In this document: in pieces, positions 1-8,415 of the stretch
How the letters are laid out: the number at the start of each line of letters is the position of its first letter
How positions within the stretch are numbered: the stretch's first letter is position 1
Source of the DNA: Candidatus Pseudomonas phytovorans
GTDB taxonomy: Bacteria > Pseudomonadota > Gammaproteobacteria > Pseudomonadales > Pseudomonadaceae
Direction: 5' to 3'
Assembly (NCBI GenBank): GCA_029202525.1
Contig: CP119325.1
Location: 3,818,001 to 3,882,000 of the forward strand
DNA length: 64,000 bases
The notes under the pieces: generated by a model
Told to the model about the DNA's origin: nothing
The model's database searches: none
Seen by the model: only the letters and a program-made list of their open reading frames with translations
Made by a program: the position numbers and the translations under genes

Positions 1-21
1 GTGACTTCCCTCAACCATTAG
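1..21 (+). CDS. Possible 3' end of an upstream gene
   Basis: Frame 1 is open from the window edge to a TAG at 19-21, 16 bases before the next start codon. It could be the last six codons of the preceding gene of the same operon. The stretch is too short to identify, so this is only a positional inference. Confidence 0.25.
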   Translation: MTSLNH

Positions 22-38
22 AACAACAAGGACAGCCA
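22..38 (+). promoter_or_regulatory. Hfq/Crc-type A-rich motif and RBS of the SDR gene
   Basis: AACAACAA at 22-29 fits the AAYAAYAA catabolite-activity motif bound by Hfq with Crc in pseudomonads. It runs directly into AAGGACAG before the ATG at 38. Binding there would block translation initiation of the first catabolic gene. The motif is seen in the sequence; its function is inferred. Confidence 0.5.
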
Positions 39-811
39 TGAGCATTCTGCAACGCTTCAACCTCACTGGCAGTGTCGCCATTGTCACCGGCAGCGGCCGT
101 GGCATCGGTCGTGCCATTGCCCTGGCCTACGCCGATGCCGGCGCTGATGTGGTCTGCAGCGCCCGTTCGCTGGCAGATGTCGAGGCCGTCGCCGAAGAGG
201 TGCGCAGCCGAGGGCGGCGCGCCCTGGCCTTGAGCTGCGATGTCACCGACAGCGAACAGCGCAGTGCCCTGGTCGCCAACGCCGCGCAACAGCTGGGGCG
301 CATCACCCATCTGGTCAACAATGCTGGTGGCGGGGGCCCCAACGACCCGCTGAAGATGAGCCCGCAAGACTTCGAGCAGGTGTTGAGCTTCAACGTCAGC
401 GCCGCCTACGCCCTTTCACAGCTGTGCGTACCCCTGATGCGCGACGCCGGGGGCGGCAACATCATCAACATCACCTCGGTCGCCGCCCGTTACGCCCAGC
501 GCCATTTCAGCGCCTACGGTACTGCCAAGGCTGCGCTGACTCACCTGACGCGCCTGCTGGCACAAGAGTTCGCGCCGCAAATCCGGGTCAATGCGGTGTC
601 GCCGGGGCCAATCCTGACCGACGCGCTGGCCGGGGTCATGCCCGAGGCCATGCGCAAGACGATGGAGTGCAACACCCCGCTCAAATGCCTGGGTCAACCA
701 GAGGACATCGCCGCTGCTGCCCTGTACCTGGCAAGCCCTGCTTCGGCGTGGGTCACCGGCAAGATAATCGATGTCGATGGCGGCGCCGATTCCAGTGTCT
801 GGCCGGGCTGA
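38..811 (+). CDS. Short-chain dehydrogenase/reductase
   Basis: This is a 257-residue classical SDR, the usual length for the family. The cofactor-binding TGSGRGIG motif is at residues 17-24, NNAG at 94-97, and the catalytic set S147, Y160 and K164 is intact, so it should be an active NAD(P)-dependent alcohol/ketone oxidoreductase in the cytoplasm. It resembles 7-alpha-hydroxysteroid and 3-oxoacyl-ACP reductase-like members, but the substrate cannot be read from sequence. It leads a same-strand run with a hydratase, an acylating aldehyde dehydrogenase and an aldolase, which suggests it oxidises an alcohol on a ring compound that is later opened by meta-cleavage. The ATG at 38 has an AAGGA ribosome site. 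Confidence 0.85.
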   Translation: MSILQRFNLTGSVAIVTGSGRGIGRAIALAYADAGADVVCSARSLADVEAVAEEVRSRGRRALALSCDVTDSEQRSALVANAAQQLGRITHLVNNAGGGGPNDPLKMSPQDFEQVLSFNVSAAYALSQLCVPLMRDAGGGNIINITSVAARYAQRHFSAYGTAKAALTHLTRLLAQEFAPQIRVNAVSPGPILTDALAGVMPEAMRKTMECNTPLKCLGQPEDIAAAALYLASPASAWVTGKIIDVDGGADSSVWPG

Positions 812-879
812 GGCCTTGTTGCCGGGCGTGCCTGCAGGTGGCCCGGCCTGTTATCCACTTGCCACAGAGCGACCTCCCT

Positions 880-1671
880 ATGGATGCGCAACTGATTGAA
901 ACACTGGGCGACGAGCTGTTCCACGCCCTGAACGCACGCCAGAGCCTGCCCCCGCTGACCCAGCGTTACCCGGCCATCAGCCTTGACGATGCGTACCGGA
1001 TTTCCCTGCGGTTTCTGGCGCGTCGCGAAGCGCTGGGCGAGCAAGTGATCGGCAAGAAAATCGGGGTTACCAGCCGCGCCGTGCAAGAAATGCTCGATGT
1101 GCATCAGCCCGATTTTGGTTTTCTGACCAACCGCATGCAGGTCGCCGATGGCAGCGACGTCAGCTTTGCTGCCCACCACTTGGTACAGCCACGAGCCGAA
1201 GGCGAGATTGCCTTTGTACTGGGCGAAGACCTGCAAGGTACCGACATCAGTGCCGACGATGTGCTGGCGGCCAGTGAATGGGTGATGCCGTGCTTCGAGA
1301 TTGTCGACTCGCGTATCGAGAACTGGCAGATCCGCATTCAGGACACCGTTGCCGACAACGCTTCATGCGGTGTTTTCGCCCTTGGCCGACAGCGCGTCAA
1401 TCCGCGTGAACTTGACCTGGCCAAGGTCCAGTTGCACCTGTTCAAGAATGGTCTGCCGGTGGGCAGCGGCCTGGGCTCGGCGGTGCAAGGCCATCCCTGC
1501 GCCGCCGTGGCCTGGCTGGCCAACACCCTGGGTCGACTGGGGATCCCGTTTCGCAAGGGCGAAATCATCCTGTCCGGCGCCCTCGCGCCGCTGGTACCGG
1601 TCGTCCCGGGTGACTTCGTCAGCCTGTCGCTGAGCGGCATGGGCGAGATGCACCTGCACTTCGTGCCCTGA
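880..1671 (+). CDS. 2-oxo-4-pentenoate (2-hydroxydienoate) hydratase family protein
   Basis: 263 residues from the ATG at 880; the frame stays open far upstream into the SDR gene, but the family length and the AGCGACCTCCCT leader favour 880. It belongs to the MhpD/DmpE/TesE fold, which adds water to a 2-hydroxy-2,4-dienoate to give a 4-hydroxy-2-oxo acid in lower meta-cleavage pathways. The family core is visible in the KKIGVTSRAVQEMLDVHQPDFG stretch (around residues 50-70) and the later RAEGEIAF segment with metal-ligand acidic residues. It lies directly before the aldehyde dehydrogenase and aldolase that would complete the pathway. Pentenoate and hexenoate (steroid-type) substrates cannot be separated by eye. 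Confidence 0.88.
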   Translation: MDAQLIETLGDELFHALNARQSLPPLTQRYPAISLDDAYRISLRFLARREALGEQVIGKKIGVTSRAVQEMLDVHQPDFGFLTNRMQVADGSDVSFAAHHLVQPRAEGEIAFVLGEDLQGTDISADDVLAASEWVMPCFEIVDSRIENWQIRIQDTVADNASCGVFALGRQRVNPRELDLAKVQLHLFKNGLPVGSGLGSAVQGHPCAAVAWLANTLGRLGIPFRKGEIILSGALAPLVPVVPGDFVSLSLSGMGEMHLHFVP

Positions 1672-1709
1672 ACCTGCGGCCGCTCCTTCTTCCGATCGAG
1701 AACAATGCC

Positions 1710-2639
1710 ATGAGTAAAAAGATCAAATGCGCCCTCATCGGGCCCGGCAACATCGGCACCGACCTGCTGTACAAGCTAAAGCGCAGTGAAGTACTGGAGC
1801 CCGTCTGGATGGTGGGTATCGACGCCACCTCCGAAGGCCTGGCCCGCGCCGCCGCGCTGGGCCTGAAAACCACCAGCGAGGGCGTCGACGGCCTGCTGCC
1901 GCATGTAGTGGAAGACGGCATCCAGATCGCCTTCGATGCCACCTCCGCGTATGTGCATGCCGAGAACAGCCGCAAGCTCAATGCCCTGGGTGTGTTGATG
2001 ATCGACCTGACGCCGGCGGCCATCGGCCCCTATTGCGTGCCACCGGTCAACCTCAAGCACAACCTTGGCCTGGGCGCGATGAACGTCAACATGGTGACCT
2101 GTGGCGGTCAGGCCACCATCCCGTTGGTGGCCGCGGTGTCCAGCGTGCAGCCAGTGGACTATGCCGAGATCATCGCCACGGCGGCGTCGAAATCGGTCGG
2201 CCCGGGCACGCGCAAGAACATCGACGAATTCACCCGCACCACCGCGGCGGCCGTGGAACAGGTTGGCGGCGCGAAACAGGGCAAGGCGATCATCATCGTC
2301 AACCCCGCCGAGCCCCCGCTGATCATGCGCGACACCGTGCACTGCCTGACCGAAACCGAGCCTGACCAGGCGGCCATCACCGCCGCGATTGCCGACATGA
2401 TCAAGCAAGTCCAGCGCTATGTGCCCGGCTACAAGCTGGTCAACGGCCCGGTGTTCGACGGCAACCGGGTGTCGATTTTCATGGAAGTCGAAGGCCTGGG
2501 CGACTACCTGCCCAAATATGCCGGCAACCTCGACATCATGACCGCCGCCGCCGCGCGCACCGCCGAGATGTTTGCCGAAGCAATGCTCAAAGGCGACCTG
2601 ACCCTGCGTGCCAGCACCCCACAACCCGCCATCGCCTAA
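1710..2639 (+). CDS. Acylating acetaldehyde/propanal dehydrogenase
   Basis: 309 residues, matching the DmpF/MhpF/BphJ/TesF family. It oxidises the aldehyde released by the aldolase to acetyl-CoA or propionyl-CoA with NAD+ and CoA. The N-terminal Rossmann motif GPGNIGTD is at about residues 11-18, and the catalytic cysteine is C131 in MVTCGGQAT. In this family the enzyme forms a tight complex with the aldolase and channels the aldehyde; the aldolase gene follows after only 10 bases, consistent with that. The start at 1710 is supported by family length. The acyl-chain preference is unknown. Confidence 0.93.
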   Translation: MSKKIKCALIGPGNIGTDLLYKLKRSEVLEPVWMVGIDATSEGLARAAALGLKTTSEGVDGLLPHVVEDGIQIAFDATSAYVHAENSRKLNALGVLMIDLTPAAIGPYCVPPVNLKHNLGLGAMNVNMVTCGGQATIPLVAAVSSVQPVDYAEIIATAASKSVGPGTRKNIDEFTRTTAAAVEQVGGAKQGKAIIIVNPAEPPLIMRDTVHCLTETEPDQAAITAAIADMIKQVQRYVPGYKLVNGPVFDGNRVSIFMEVEGLGDYLPKYAGNLDIMTAAAARTAEMFAEAMLKGDLTLRASTPQPAIA

Positions 2640-2649
2640 GGAGCGCGCC

Positions 2650-3681
2650 ATGGACCTTCACGGCAAATCCATCACCGTCCACGACATGTGCCTGCGTGAC
2701 GGCATGCACCCCAAACGCCACCAGATCACCCTTCAGCAGATGAAAGACATTGCCTGTGGCCTGGACGCCGCCGGTGTCCCGTTGATCGAGGTGACCCATG
2801 GCGATGGCCTGGGGGGCAGTTCGCTGAACTATGGTTTCCCGGCGCACAGCGACGAGGCGTATTTGTCGGCGGTCATCCCGCTGATGAAAAAAGCCAAGGT
2901 CTCGGCACTGTTACTACCGGGCATCGGCACGGTCGATCACCTGCAGATGGCCTTTGATCTGGGCGTCAACACCATTCGGGTTGCCACCCACTGCACGGAA
3001 GCAGACGTGTCCGAACAGCACCTTGGCGCGGCCCGCAAGCTGGGCATGGACGCCGTCGGGTTCCTGATGATGGCCCATATGAACAGCCCGCAAGGCCTGG
3101 TCACCCAGGGCAAGCTGATGGAAAGCTACGGTGCCAATTGCATCTACATCACCGATTCGGCCGGCTACCTGCTGCCCCATGACGTCAGCGCGCGGGTCGC
3201 AGCGCTGCGTGCAGCGCTCAAGCCTGAAACTGAAATCGGCTTCCACGGCCATCACAACCTGTCGATGGGCGTGTCCAACTCGATTGCGGCCATTGCCGCT
3301 GGCGCCACCCGTATCGATGCCGCGTGCGCAGGCTTGGGCGCGGGTGCCGGCAATACCCCCATGGAAGTGCTGGTGGCCGTCTGCGACCGCATGGGCATTG
3401 AAACTGGCGTGAGTGTCTTTGGTATCCAGGATGTTGCCGAAGACCTGGTGGTGCCGATCATGGACTTTCCGATCCGTAGCGACCGCGATGCCCTGACCAT
3501 GGGCTATGCAGGTGTCTACGGCTCGTTCCTGCTGTTTGCCAAGCGTGCCGAGAAAAAGTACGGCGTCCCGGCGCGGGAAATTCTTGTCGAGATGGGCCGG
3601 CGCGGCATGGTCGGCGGGCAGGAAGACATGATCGAAGACACCGCGATGACCCTGGCCAGGCAACGCCAAGCCAGCGCCTGA
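2650..3681 (+). CDS. 4-hydroxy-2-oxovalerate/-hexanoate aldolase
   Basis: 343 residues from the ATG at 2650, with AAGGAGCG overlapping the stop of the preceding gene. The metal-dependent class II aldolase signature RDGMH (R16, D17, H20) and the HGHHN metal-ligand motif are present, as in DmpG/MhpE/TesG. It cleaves 4-hydroxy-2-oxo acids to pyruvate plus acetaldehyde or propanal, which pass to the preceding dehydrogenase. A C-terminal DmpG-like communication domain is present (about residues 280-340). Together with the two genes before it, it forms the standard hydratase-dehydrogenase-aldolase trio. Confidence 0.93.
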   Translation: MDLHGKSITVHDMCLRDGMHPKRHQITLQQMKDIACGLDAAGVPLIEVTHGDGLGGSSLNYGFPAHSDEAYLSAVIPLMKKAKVSALLLPGIGTVDHLQMAFDLGVNTIRVATHCTEADVSEQHLGAARKLGMDAVGFLMMAHMNSPQGLVTQGKLMESYGANCIYITDSAGYLLPHDVSARVAALRAALKPETEIGFHGHHNLSMGVSNSIAAIAAGATRIDAACAGLGAGAGNTPMEVLVAVCDRMGIETGVSVFGIQDVAEDLVVPIMDFPIRSDRDALTMGYAGVYGSFLLFAKRAEKKYGVPAREILVEMGRRGMVGGQEDMIEDTAMTLARQRQASA

Positions 3682-3692
3682 CCGCTTCACGG

Positions 3693-3713
3693 GGCCCAGG
3701 CACAGCCTGGGCC
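3693..3713 (+). terminator. Perfect 9-bp hairpin between aldolase and transporter
   Basis: GGCCCAGGC (3693-3701) and GCCTGGGCC (3705-3713) form a perfect stem with a three-base loop. No U-tract follows, so it may stabilise the upstream transcript or cause partial termination before the transporter gene. Confidence 0.5.
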
Positions 3714-3748
3714 ATTGTCCTCCTCTGCGGTTTGACCGGGAGTCATCC

Positions 3749-5074
3749 ATGAGCAGTTTGCATCCTCAACCCATCGGCTGGCGCAGCCATGGTCTGCTGT
3801 TTGTGCTCGCGATGATGTACGCCGATAACTTTGTCGGGCGGCAGATCATTGCCGTGATGATCGAACCGCTCAAACAAGAGTTCGGTGCCAGCGACACCGC
3901 CATGGGCCTGGTCTCTGGCCTGGCCTTCGCTGCCGTCTATGTGCTGCTGGGCCTGCCTGCCGGGCGCCTGGCCGACCGCCTGCCACGCACACGCCTGCTG
4001 GCCATCACCTGCCTGTTGTGGGCGCTGGCCACCGTGGCCTGCGGCCTGTCCACCAGCTTTGCGATGCTGGTGATCGCGCGCATGGCGGTGGCGGTATTCG
4101 AGTCGCCGAGCACCTCGACTTCGATGTCGATCATCGCCGATATCTACCCACCGCACCGGCGTTCTTTCGCCATCAGTTGCTACACCGCCGCGCCGACGTT
4201 TTCCACCATCATCGCCCTCAGTGCCGGCGCCTGGGTGGTCGACCAGTATGGCTGGCGCAGCGCTTTTTTTGCCGTCGCCCTGCCCTCCCTGCTGATCAGC
4301 ACGGTGTTTGCCTTTGTGATGCGCGACCCGGTACGCGGGCGCTTCGACCTCCCCCATGGCCACGCCAGCCAGGCTGCACCGGCCATTCAAAGCCTGCTGG
4401 GCAGCGCACGTGCACTCATGGCGCAACCGGCCTACCGTTGCCTGGTGCTGGCGTGCGGTATCACCACCTTCAGCGCCTACGCCTTCGCCATGTGGAATGC
4501 CAGCTTTCTGGTGCGCTCGCATGACCTGCCGCTGCACTACGCCGGCCTCCTGGCCGGCCTGGTCGGCGGCACCTTTGCCGGGTTAGGGGCCCTGCTCAGT
4601 GGTTGGCTGACTGACCGCCTGGTGATCAGGAGCCAGCAGTGGCAAATCGGCATTCCGCTCATCGGCCATGTGCTCGGCAATTGCGCGTTGATCATCTACC
4701 TGCTGTGGCCGCGTGACATCCTGCTGTATGCGGGTGTGGTTCCGGTACCCAGCGCGATGCTCTGGTGTGCGCTGGGCAGCTTTTTCTCGGTGTGGTGGGT
4801 CGGCCCGTGCTTCTCGTTGTTGACCCAGTTGGTGCCCGCCCACCGCCGTGCGACTGCCGTCGCCCTGCAGACGATCATTTCGACCTTGTGCGGGGTCGGT
4901 ATCGGCCCGTTGGCCACCGGGCTACTGAGCGATGCACTGATGCCGGTGCTGGCGGACGAGTCGCTGCGCTACGCCCTGCTGCTGGTCAGTCTTACCATCG
5001 TCATACCGATCGTTCTGCTCTGGCGTACCTATCAGCACCTGACCGCCCCCTCGCAGCTTTCCGCCTATGCCTGA
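3749..5074 (+). CDS. Spinster-like MFS transporter
   Basis: 441 residues with about twelve hydrophobic segments, an inner-membrane permease. The early motif GRQIIAVMIEPLKQEFGASD and the loop GRLADRLPRTR (the MFS A-motif, around residues 70-80) place it with spinster-like MFS carriers. Such carriers often accompany bacterial catabolic clusters for hydrophobic or aromatic acids, including steroid clusters. It is on the same strand as the aldolase, 67 bases downstream behind a hairpin, so it probably imports the substrate of this pathway. The substrate is not readable from sequence. The ATG at 3749 follows GGGAGTCATCC. Confidence 0.85.
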   Translation: MSSLHPQPIGWRSHGLLFVLAMMYADNFVGRQIIAVMIEPLKQEFGASDTAMGLVSGLAFAAVYVLLGLPAGRLADRLPRTRLLAITCLLWALATVACGLSTSFAMLVIARMAVAVFESPSTSTSMSIIADIYPPHRRSFAISCYTAAPTFSTIIALSAGAWVVDQYGWRSAFFAVALPSLLISTVFAFVMRDPVRGRFDLPHGHASQAAPAIQSLLGSARALMAQPAYRCLVLACGITTFSAYAFAMWNASFLVRSHDLPLHYAGLLAGLVGGTFAGLGALLSGWLTDRLVIRSQQWQIGIPLIGHVLGNCALIIYLLWPRDILLYAGVVPVPSAMLWCALGSFFSVWWVGPCFSLLTQLVPAHRRATAVALQTIISTLCGVGIGPLATGLLSDALMPVLADESLRYALLLVSLTIVIPIVLLWRTYQHLTAPSQLSAYA

Positions 5075-5206
5075 ATCCTGCGCACTGTCGCCAGGGAACG
5101 CCGATCAACTAGTTGAAACGGACGATCCACCCGCACACGCCCTACGTTACCGTCATTGTCAGACACCCACCGCGCCGCGTTCGCACTATCAATGACTGGA
5201 GAGCTT

Positions 5207-5956
5207 ATGAGGATACTGGTAAGCGTCAAACGAGTGGTCGACTACAACGTCAAGGTTCGCGTCAAAGCGGACAACTCCGGCGTCGACCTTGCTAACGTCA
5301 AGATGTCCATGAACCCCTTCTGCGAAATCGCCGTGGAAGCAGCCGTGCGCTTGAAAGAGGCAGGCATTGCGAGCGAAATCGTCGTCGTCTCTGTCGGCCC
5401 CACCACTGCCCAGGAGCAACTGCGTACCGCCCTTGCTCTGGGGGCTGACCGCGCGATCCTGGTAGAAGCCTCAGACGAGCTGAACTCCCTGGCGGTGGCC
5501 AAGGCGCTGAAGGCCGTTGTCGACAAGGAGCAGCCGCAGCTGGTCATCCTTGGCAAGCAGGCCATCGACAGCGACAACAACCAGACCGGCCAGATGCTGG
5601 CCGCGCTGACCGGCTACGCACAGGGCACCTTCGCCTCCAAGGTCGAAGTCGCTGGCGACAAGCTGAACGTCACCCGTGAAATCGATGGCGGCCTGCAGAC
5701 CGTATCGCTGAACCTGCCAGCCATCGTCACCACCGACCTGCGCCTGAACGAGCCACGCTATGCGTCGCTGCCGAACATCATGAAGGCCAAGAAAAAGCCA
5801 CTGGAAACCGTTACTCCAGATGCGCTGGGCGTTTCCCTCGCCTCCACCAACAAGACCCTGAAGGTTGAAGCCCCCGCCTCCCGCAGCGCGGGCATCAAGG
5901 TCAAATCGGTGGCCGAACTGGTCGAGAAGCTGAAGAACGAAGCGAAGGTAATCTGA
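5207..5956 (+). CDS. etfB: Electron transfer flavoprotein beta subunit
   Basis: 249 residues, the canonical length. The MRILVSVKRVVDYNVKVRVK start and the AMP-binding region around the GADRAILV and KQAIDSDNNQTG motifs are typical EtfB. It binds AMP and pairs with EtfA to accept electrons from acyl-CoA and other dehydrogenases and pass them to ETF-quinone oxidoreductase. The ATG at 5207 has TGGAGAG before it and gives the family length; an in-frame upstream start would add 17 unrelated residues. In other pseudomonads etfBA lies next to the ETF-QO gene, which is not in this position here. Confidence 0.97.
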   Translation: MRILVSVKRVVDYNVKVRVKADNSGVDLANVKMSMNPFCEIAVEAAVRLKEAGIASEIVVVSVGPTTAQEQLRTALALGADRAILVEASDELNSLAVAKALKAVVDKEQPQLVILGKQAIDSDNNQTGQMLAALTGYAQGTFASKVEVAGDKLNVTREIDGGLQTVSLNLPAIVTTDLRLNEPRYASLPNIMKAKKKPLETVTPDALGVSLASTNKTLKVEAPASRSAGIKVKSVAELVEKLKNEAKVI

Positions 5957-6913
5957 ATGACTATCCTGGTTGTCGCTGACCTTCTACAAGGTCCTGAAAA
6001 CGGTGCCGTAGCGCCGGCCACCCTGAACACTGTCGCTGCAGCCGCCAAAATTGGTGGTGAGGTACACGTGCTGGTCGCAGGCCAGAACGTTGGTGGCGTT
6101 GCTGAAGCCGCTGCCAAGATCGCGGGTGTGGCCAAGGTGCTGGTTGCCGATAACGCCACCTACGCTCACGCGTTGCCGGAGAACGTCGCACCGCTGATCG
6201 TTGCTCTTGTTGGACAAGGCGGGGCCAACGGTTACAGCCACGTGTTGGCCCCGGCCACCACCAACGGCAAGAACATCCTGCCGCGGGTTGCCGCGTTGCT
6301 GGACGTGGATCAGATCTCCGAGATCATCTCGGTCGAGTCCGCCGACACCTTCAAGCGCCCGATCTATGCCGGTAACGCCATTGCCATCGTGCAATCGAGC
6401 GCTTCGGTCAAGGTCATCACCGTGCGTACCACCGGCTTCGACCCTGTGGCTGCTGAAGGTGGTTCGGCCGTTGTTGAAACGGTTGGCGTTGCGCACAACG
6501 CTGGCATTTCGGCCTTTGTTGGTGAAAAGTTGGCCAAGTCCGACCGCCCTGAGCTGACCGCTGCCAAGATCGTCGTTTCCGGCGGCCGTGGCATGGGCAA
6601 CGGTGACAACTTCAAGCACCTGTACAGCCTGGCCGACAAGCTCGGCGCTGCCGTCGGTGCCTCGCGTGCTGCAGTCGACGCAGGCTTTGTGCCGAACGAC
6701 ATGCAGGTCGGCCAGACCGGCAAGATCGTTGCGCCGCAGCTGTACATCGCCGTCGGTATCTCCGGCGCGATCCAGCACCTGGCCGGCATGAAAGACTCCA
6801 AAGTGATCGTTGCGATCAACAAGGACGAAGAAGCGCCGATCTTCCAGGTGGCCGACTACGGCCTGGTTGCCGACCTGCTCGAAGCGGTTCCGGAGCTGGA
6901 AAAGCTGGTCTGA
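5957..6913 (+). CDS. etfA: Electron transfer flavoprotein alpha subunit
   Basis: 318 residues, starting directly after the etfB stop codon, so the two are translationally coupled. The FAD-binding C-terminal domain is clear: GGRGMGNGDNFK, then GASRAAVDAGFVPN, GQTGKIVAPQLYIAVGISGAIQH and VAINKDEEAPIF, all EtfA hallmarks. It carries the redox FAD of the ETF heterodimer. A strong bidirectional hairpin follows and separates the operon from the converging ABC transporter genes. Confidence 0.97.
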   Translation: MTILVVADLLQGPENGAVAPATLNTVAAAAKIGGEVHVLVAGQNVGGVAEAAAKIAGVAKVLVADNATYAHALPENVAPLIVALVGQGGANGYSHVLAPATTNGKNILPRVAALLDVDQISEIISVESADTFKRPIYAGNAIAIVQSSASVKVITVRTTGFDPVAAEGGSAVVETVGVAHNAGISAFVGEKLAKSDRPELTAAKIVVSGGRGMGNGDNFKHLYSLADKLGAAVGASRAAVDAGFVPNDMQVGQTGKIVAPQLYIAVGISGAIQHLAGMKDSKVIVAINKDEEAPIFQVADYGLVADLLEAVPELEKLV

Positions 6914-6933
6914 GCCCTCTGCTTCGTTGTTGA

Positions 6934-6968
6934 AATAGCCCGGTGCTCTTACAAAGGACCGGGCTATT
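6934..6968. terminator. Bidirectional terminator after etfA
   Basis: AATAGCCCGGT (6934-6944) pairs perfectly with ACCGGGCTATT (6958-6968) across a 13-base loop, with A/T-rich flanks on both sides. It lies between the convergent etfA and ABC ATPase genes and can stop transcription from either side. Confidence 0.85.
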
Positions 6969-6985
6969 TATGGAACATGTGCACA

Positions 6986-7750
6986 CTAGCGGTCATGCAA
7001 ATGCTTCTTCAAAAAAGCCCGGGTACGATCCTGCACCGGGTGCTTCAGGATTTCCCCCGGTGCCCCTTGCTCCACAACAACCCCGCCATCCATGAACACA
7101 ATCTGGTCAGCCACCTCGCCGGCGAAGCGCATCTCATGGGTGACGATCAACATGGTCATGTGCTCGGCCGCTAGCTGCTTCATTACCAGGTTCACTTCTT
7201 CCACAAGCTCTGGGTCAAGCGCCGAGGTTGCCTCATCGAACAACATGACCTTGGGTTGCATGGCCAACGCCCGGGCAATGGCAACGCGCTGCTTCTGCCC
7301 GCCAGACAAGCGCGACGGATATTCGTCGACCTTGTTCTCCAGCCCAACCTTCTGCAGGTACTCCAGGGCTAGCTCCCTGGCCGCATTTTTTGAATAGCCC
7401 TTGAGCTTCACAGGCCCTATCGCGATGTTTTCACAGACGGTGAGGTGCGGGAACAGATTGAAGTGTTGAAACACCATCCCCATTTGCTGGCGCACCTGGT
7501 TGATATGGTGCTCGAAAGCGCGGCCTTTCAAGGGGCGGTTGACCTGGTCACCATCCAGCCAGATTTCACCGCCATTGAGCACTTCGAGATGATTGATCGA
7601 GCGCAGCAATGTGCTTTTGCCAGAGCCACTCGGGCCGATGATGGCGAAGATCTGCCCACGCGAAACCGACAGATCGATGCCCTTGAGCACCTCAAGTGTG
7701 CCATAGGCCTTGCGAGCGCCCTTCACTTCTACCATAGCGTTGTTATTCAT
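6986..7750 (-). CDS. Amino-acid ABC transporter ATP-binding protein
   Basis: 254 residues, GlnQ/HisP-type ATPase. Walker A GPSGSGKST is at residues 39-47, the signature LSGGQKQR is in the middle, Walker B is VMLFDEATSALDP and the switch is VTHEM. It powers import through the two permeases encoded upstream on the same strand. Its start overlaps the end of the preceding permease gene by four bases; an internal ATG five codons in (MVEVKGARK) is also possible. It is the last gene of the SBP-permease-permease-ATPase operon and ends just before the etfA terminator. Confidence 0.95.
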   Translation of the reverse strand: MNNNAMVEVKGARKAYGTLEVLKGIDLSVSRGQIFAIIGPSGSGKSTLLRSINHLEVLNGGEIWLDGDQVNRPLKGRAFEHHINQVRQQMGMVFQHFNLFPHLTVCENIAIGPVKLKGYSKNAARELALEYLQKVGLENKVDEYPSRLSGGQKQRVAIARALAMQPKVMLFDEATSALDPELVEEVNLVMKQLAAEHMTMLIVTHEMRFAGEVADQIVFMDGGVVVEQGAPGEILKHPVQDRTRAFLKKHLHDR

Positions 7751-8406
7751 CGTGACATCTCGACCTTAGCTTCAATACGGTTTAACCCAGCCTCAAGCAC
7801 CAGGTTGACTACGTAGTAGATCACTGCGACGGCGATATAGAATTCAAATGGGCTATACGTTTCACTGACAGCCAACTGGGCGCTGTAGACGAGTTCGGCA
7901 ATGCCGATGATCGATACCAGTGAAGTGTCCTTCAGCAACACAATGAGGTTGTTGCCCAGCGGCGCAATGGTTTTTCTCAGAGCCTGCGGCACAATGATGT
8001 AGCGCTGGGTCATGGCCTTACTCAGGCCGATCGAGCGCGCGCCCTCTATCTGGCCAGGGTCGACCGCCTCGATTCCGGACTTGATCACGTCGGCGTTGTA
8101 CACCGCAAAATGCAGGCTTAGCCCGATAATCCCCGCAGCCAGCGCCGGAATATCGATACCTACCTGCACCAGCCCGTAATAGATCAAATACAGTTGCAGC
8201 AGCAATGGCGTGCCCATCAACAACCAGGTCACGAAGCGCACAGGCAGTGCCATGATTTTCGGCGCATACAGGTCGATCAGGGCAAACAGCACGCCCACGG
8301 CCAGGCTGATGACACTGGAACAGAGAAACATGACCACCGTCCACCAAAGGCCGGTTGCCAGCATTTCATAGTAGGGGGTGATGACACTCAGGTTTAATCC
8401 TTCCAC
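7747..8406 (-). CDS. Amino-acid ABC transporter permease
   Basis: HisM/GlnP-type inner-membrane permease of about 219 residues with five hydrophobic segments. The cytoplasmic EAA loop is EAVDPGQIEGARSIGLSKAM. I chose the GTG at 8406 because GAGGAG lies seven bases before it; the alternative GTG at 8412 would leave almost no spacing. It probably dimerises with the second permease encoded just upstream. It lies within the four-gene polar amino-acid-type importer operon next to the AsnC regulator and the kinase-lyase fusion. Confidence 0.92.
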   Translation of the reverse strand: MEGLNLSVITPYYEMLATGLWWTVVMFLCSSVISLAVGVLFALIDLYAPKIMALPVRFVTWLLMGTPLLLQLYLIYYGLVQVGIDIPALAAGIIGLSLHFAVYNADVIKSGIEAVDPGQIEGARSIGLSKAMTQRYIIVPQALRKTIAPLGNNLIVLLKDTSLVSIIGIAELVYSAQLAVSETYSPFEFYIAVAVIYYVVNLVLEAGLNRIEAKVEMSR

Positions 8407-8415
8407 TGACACTCC

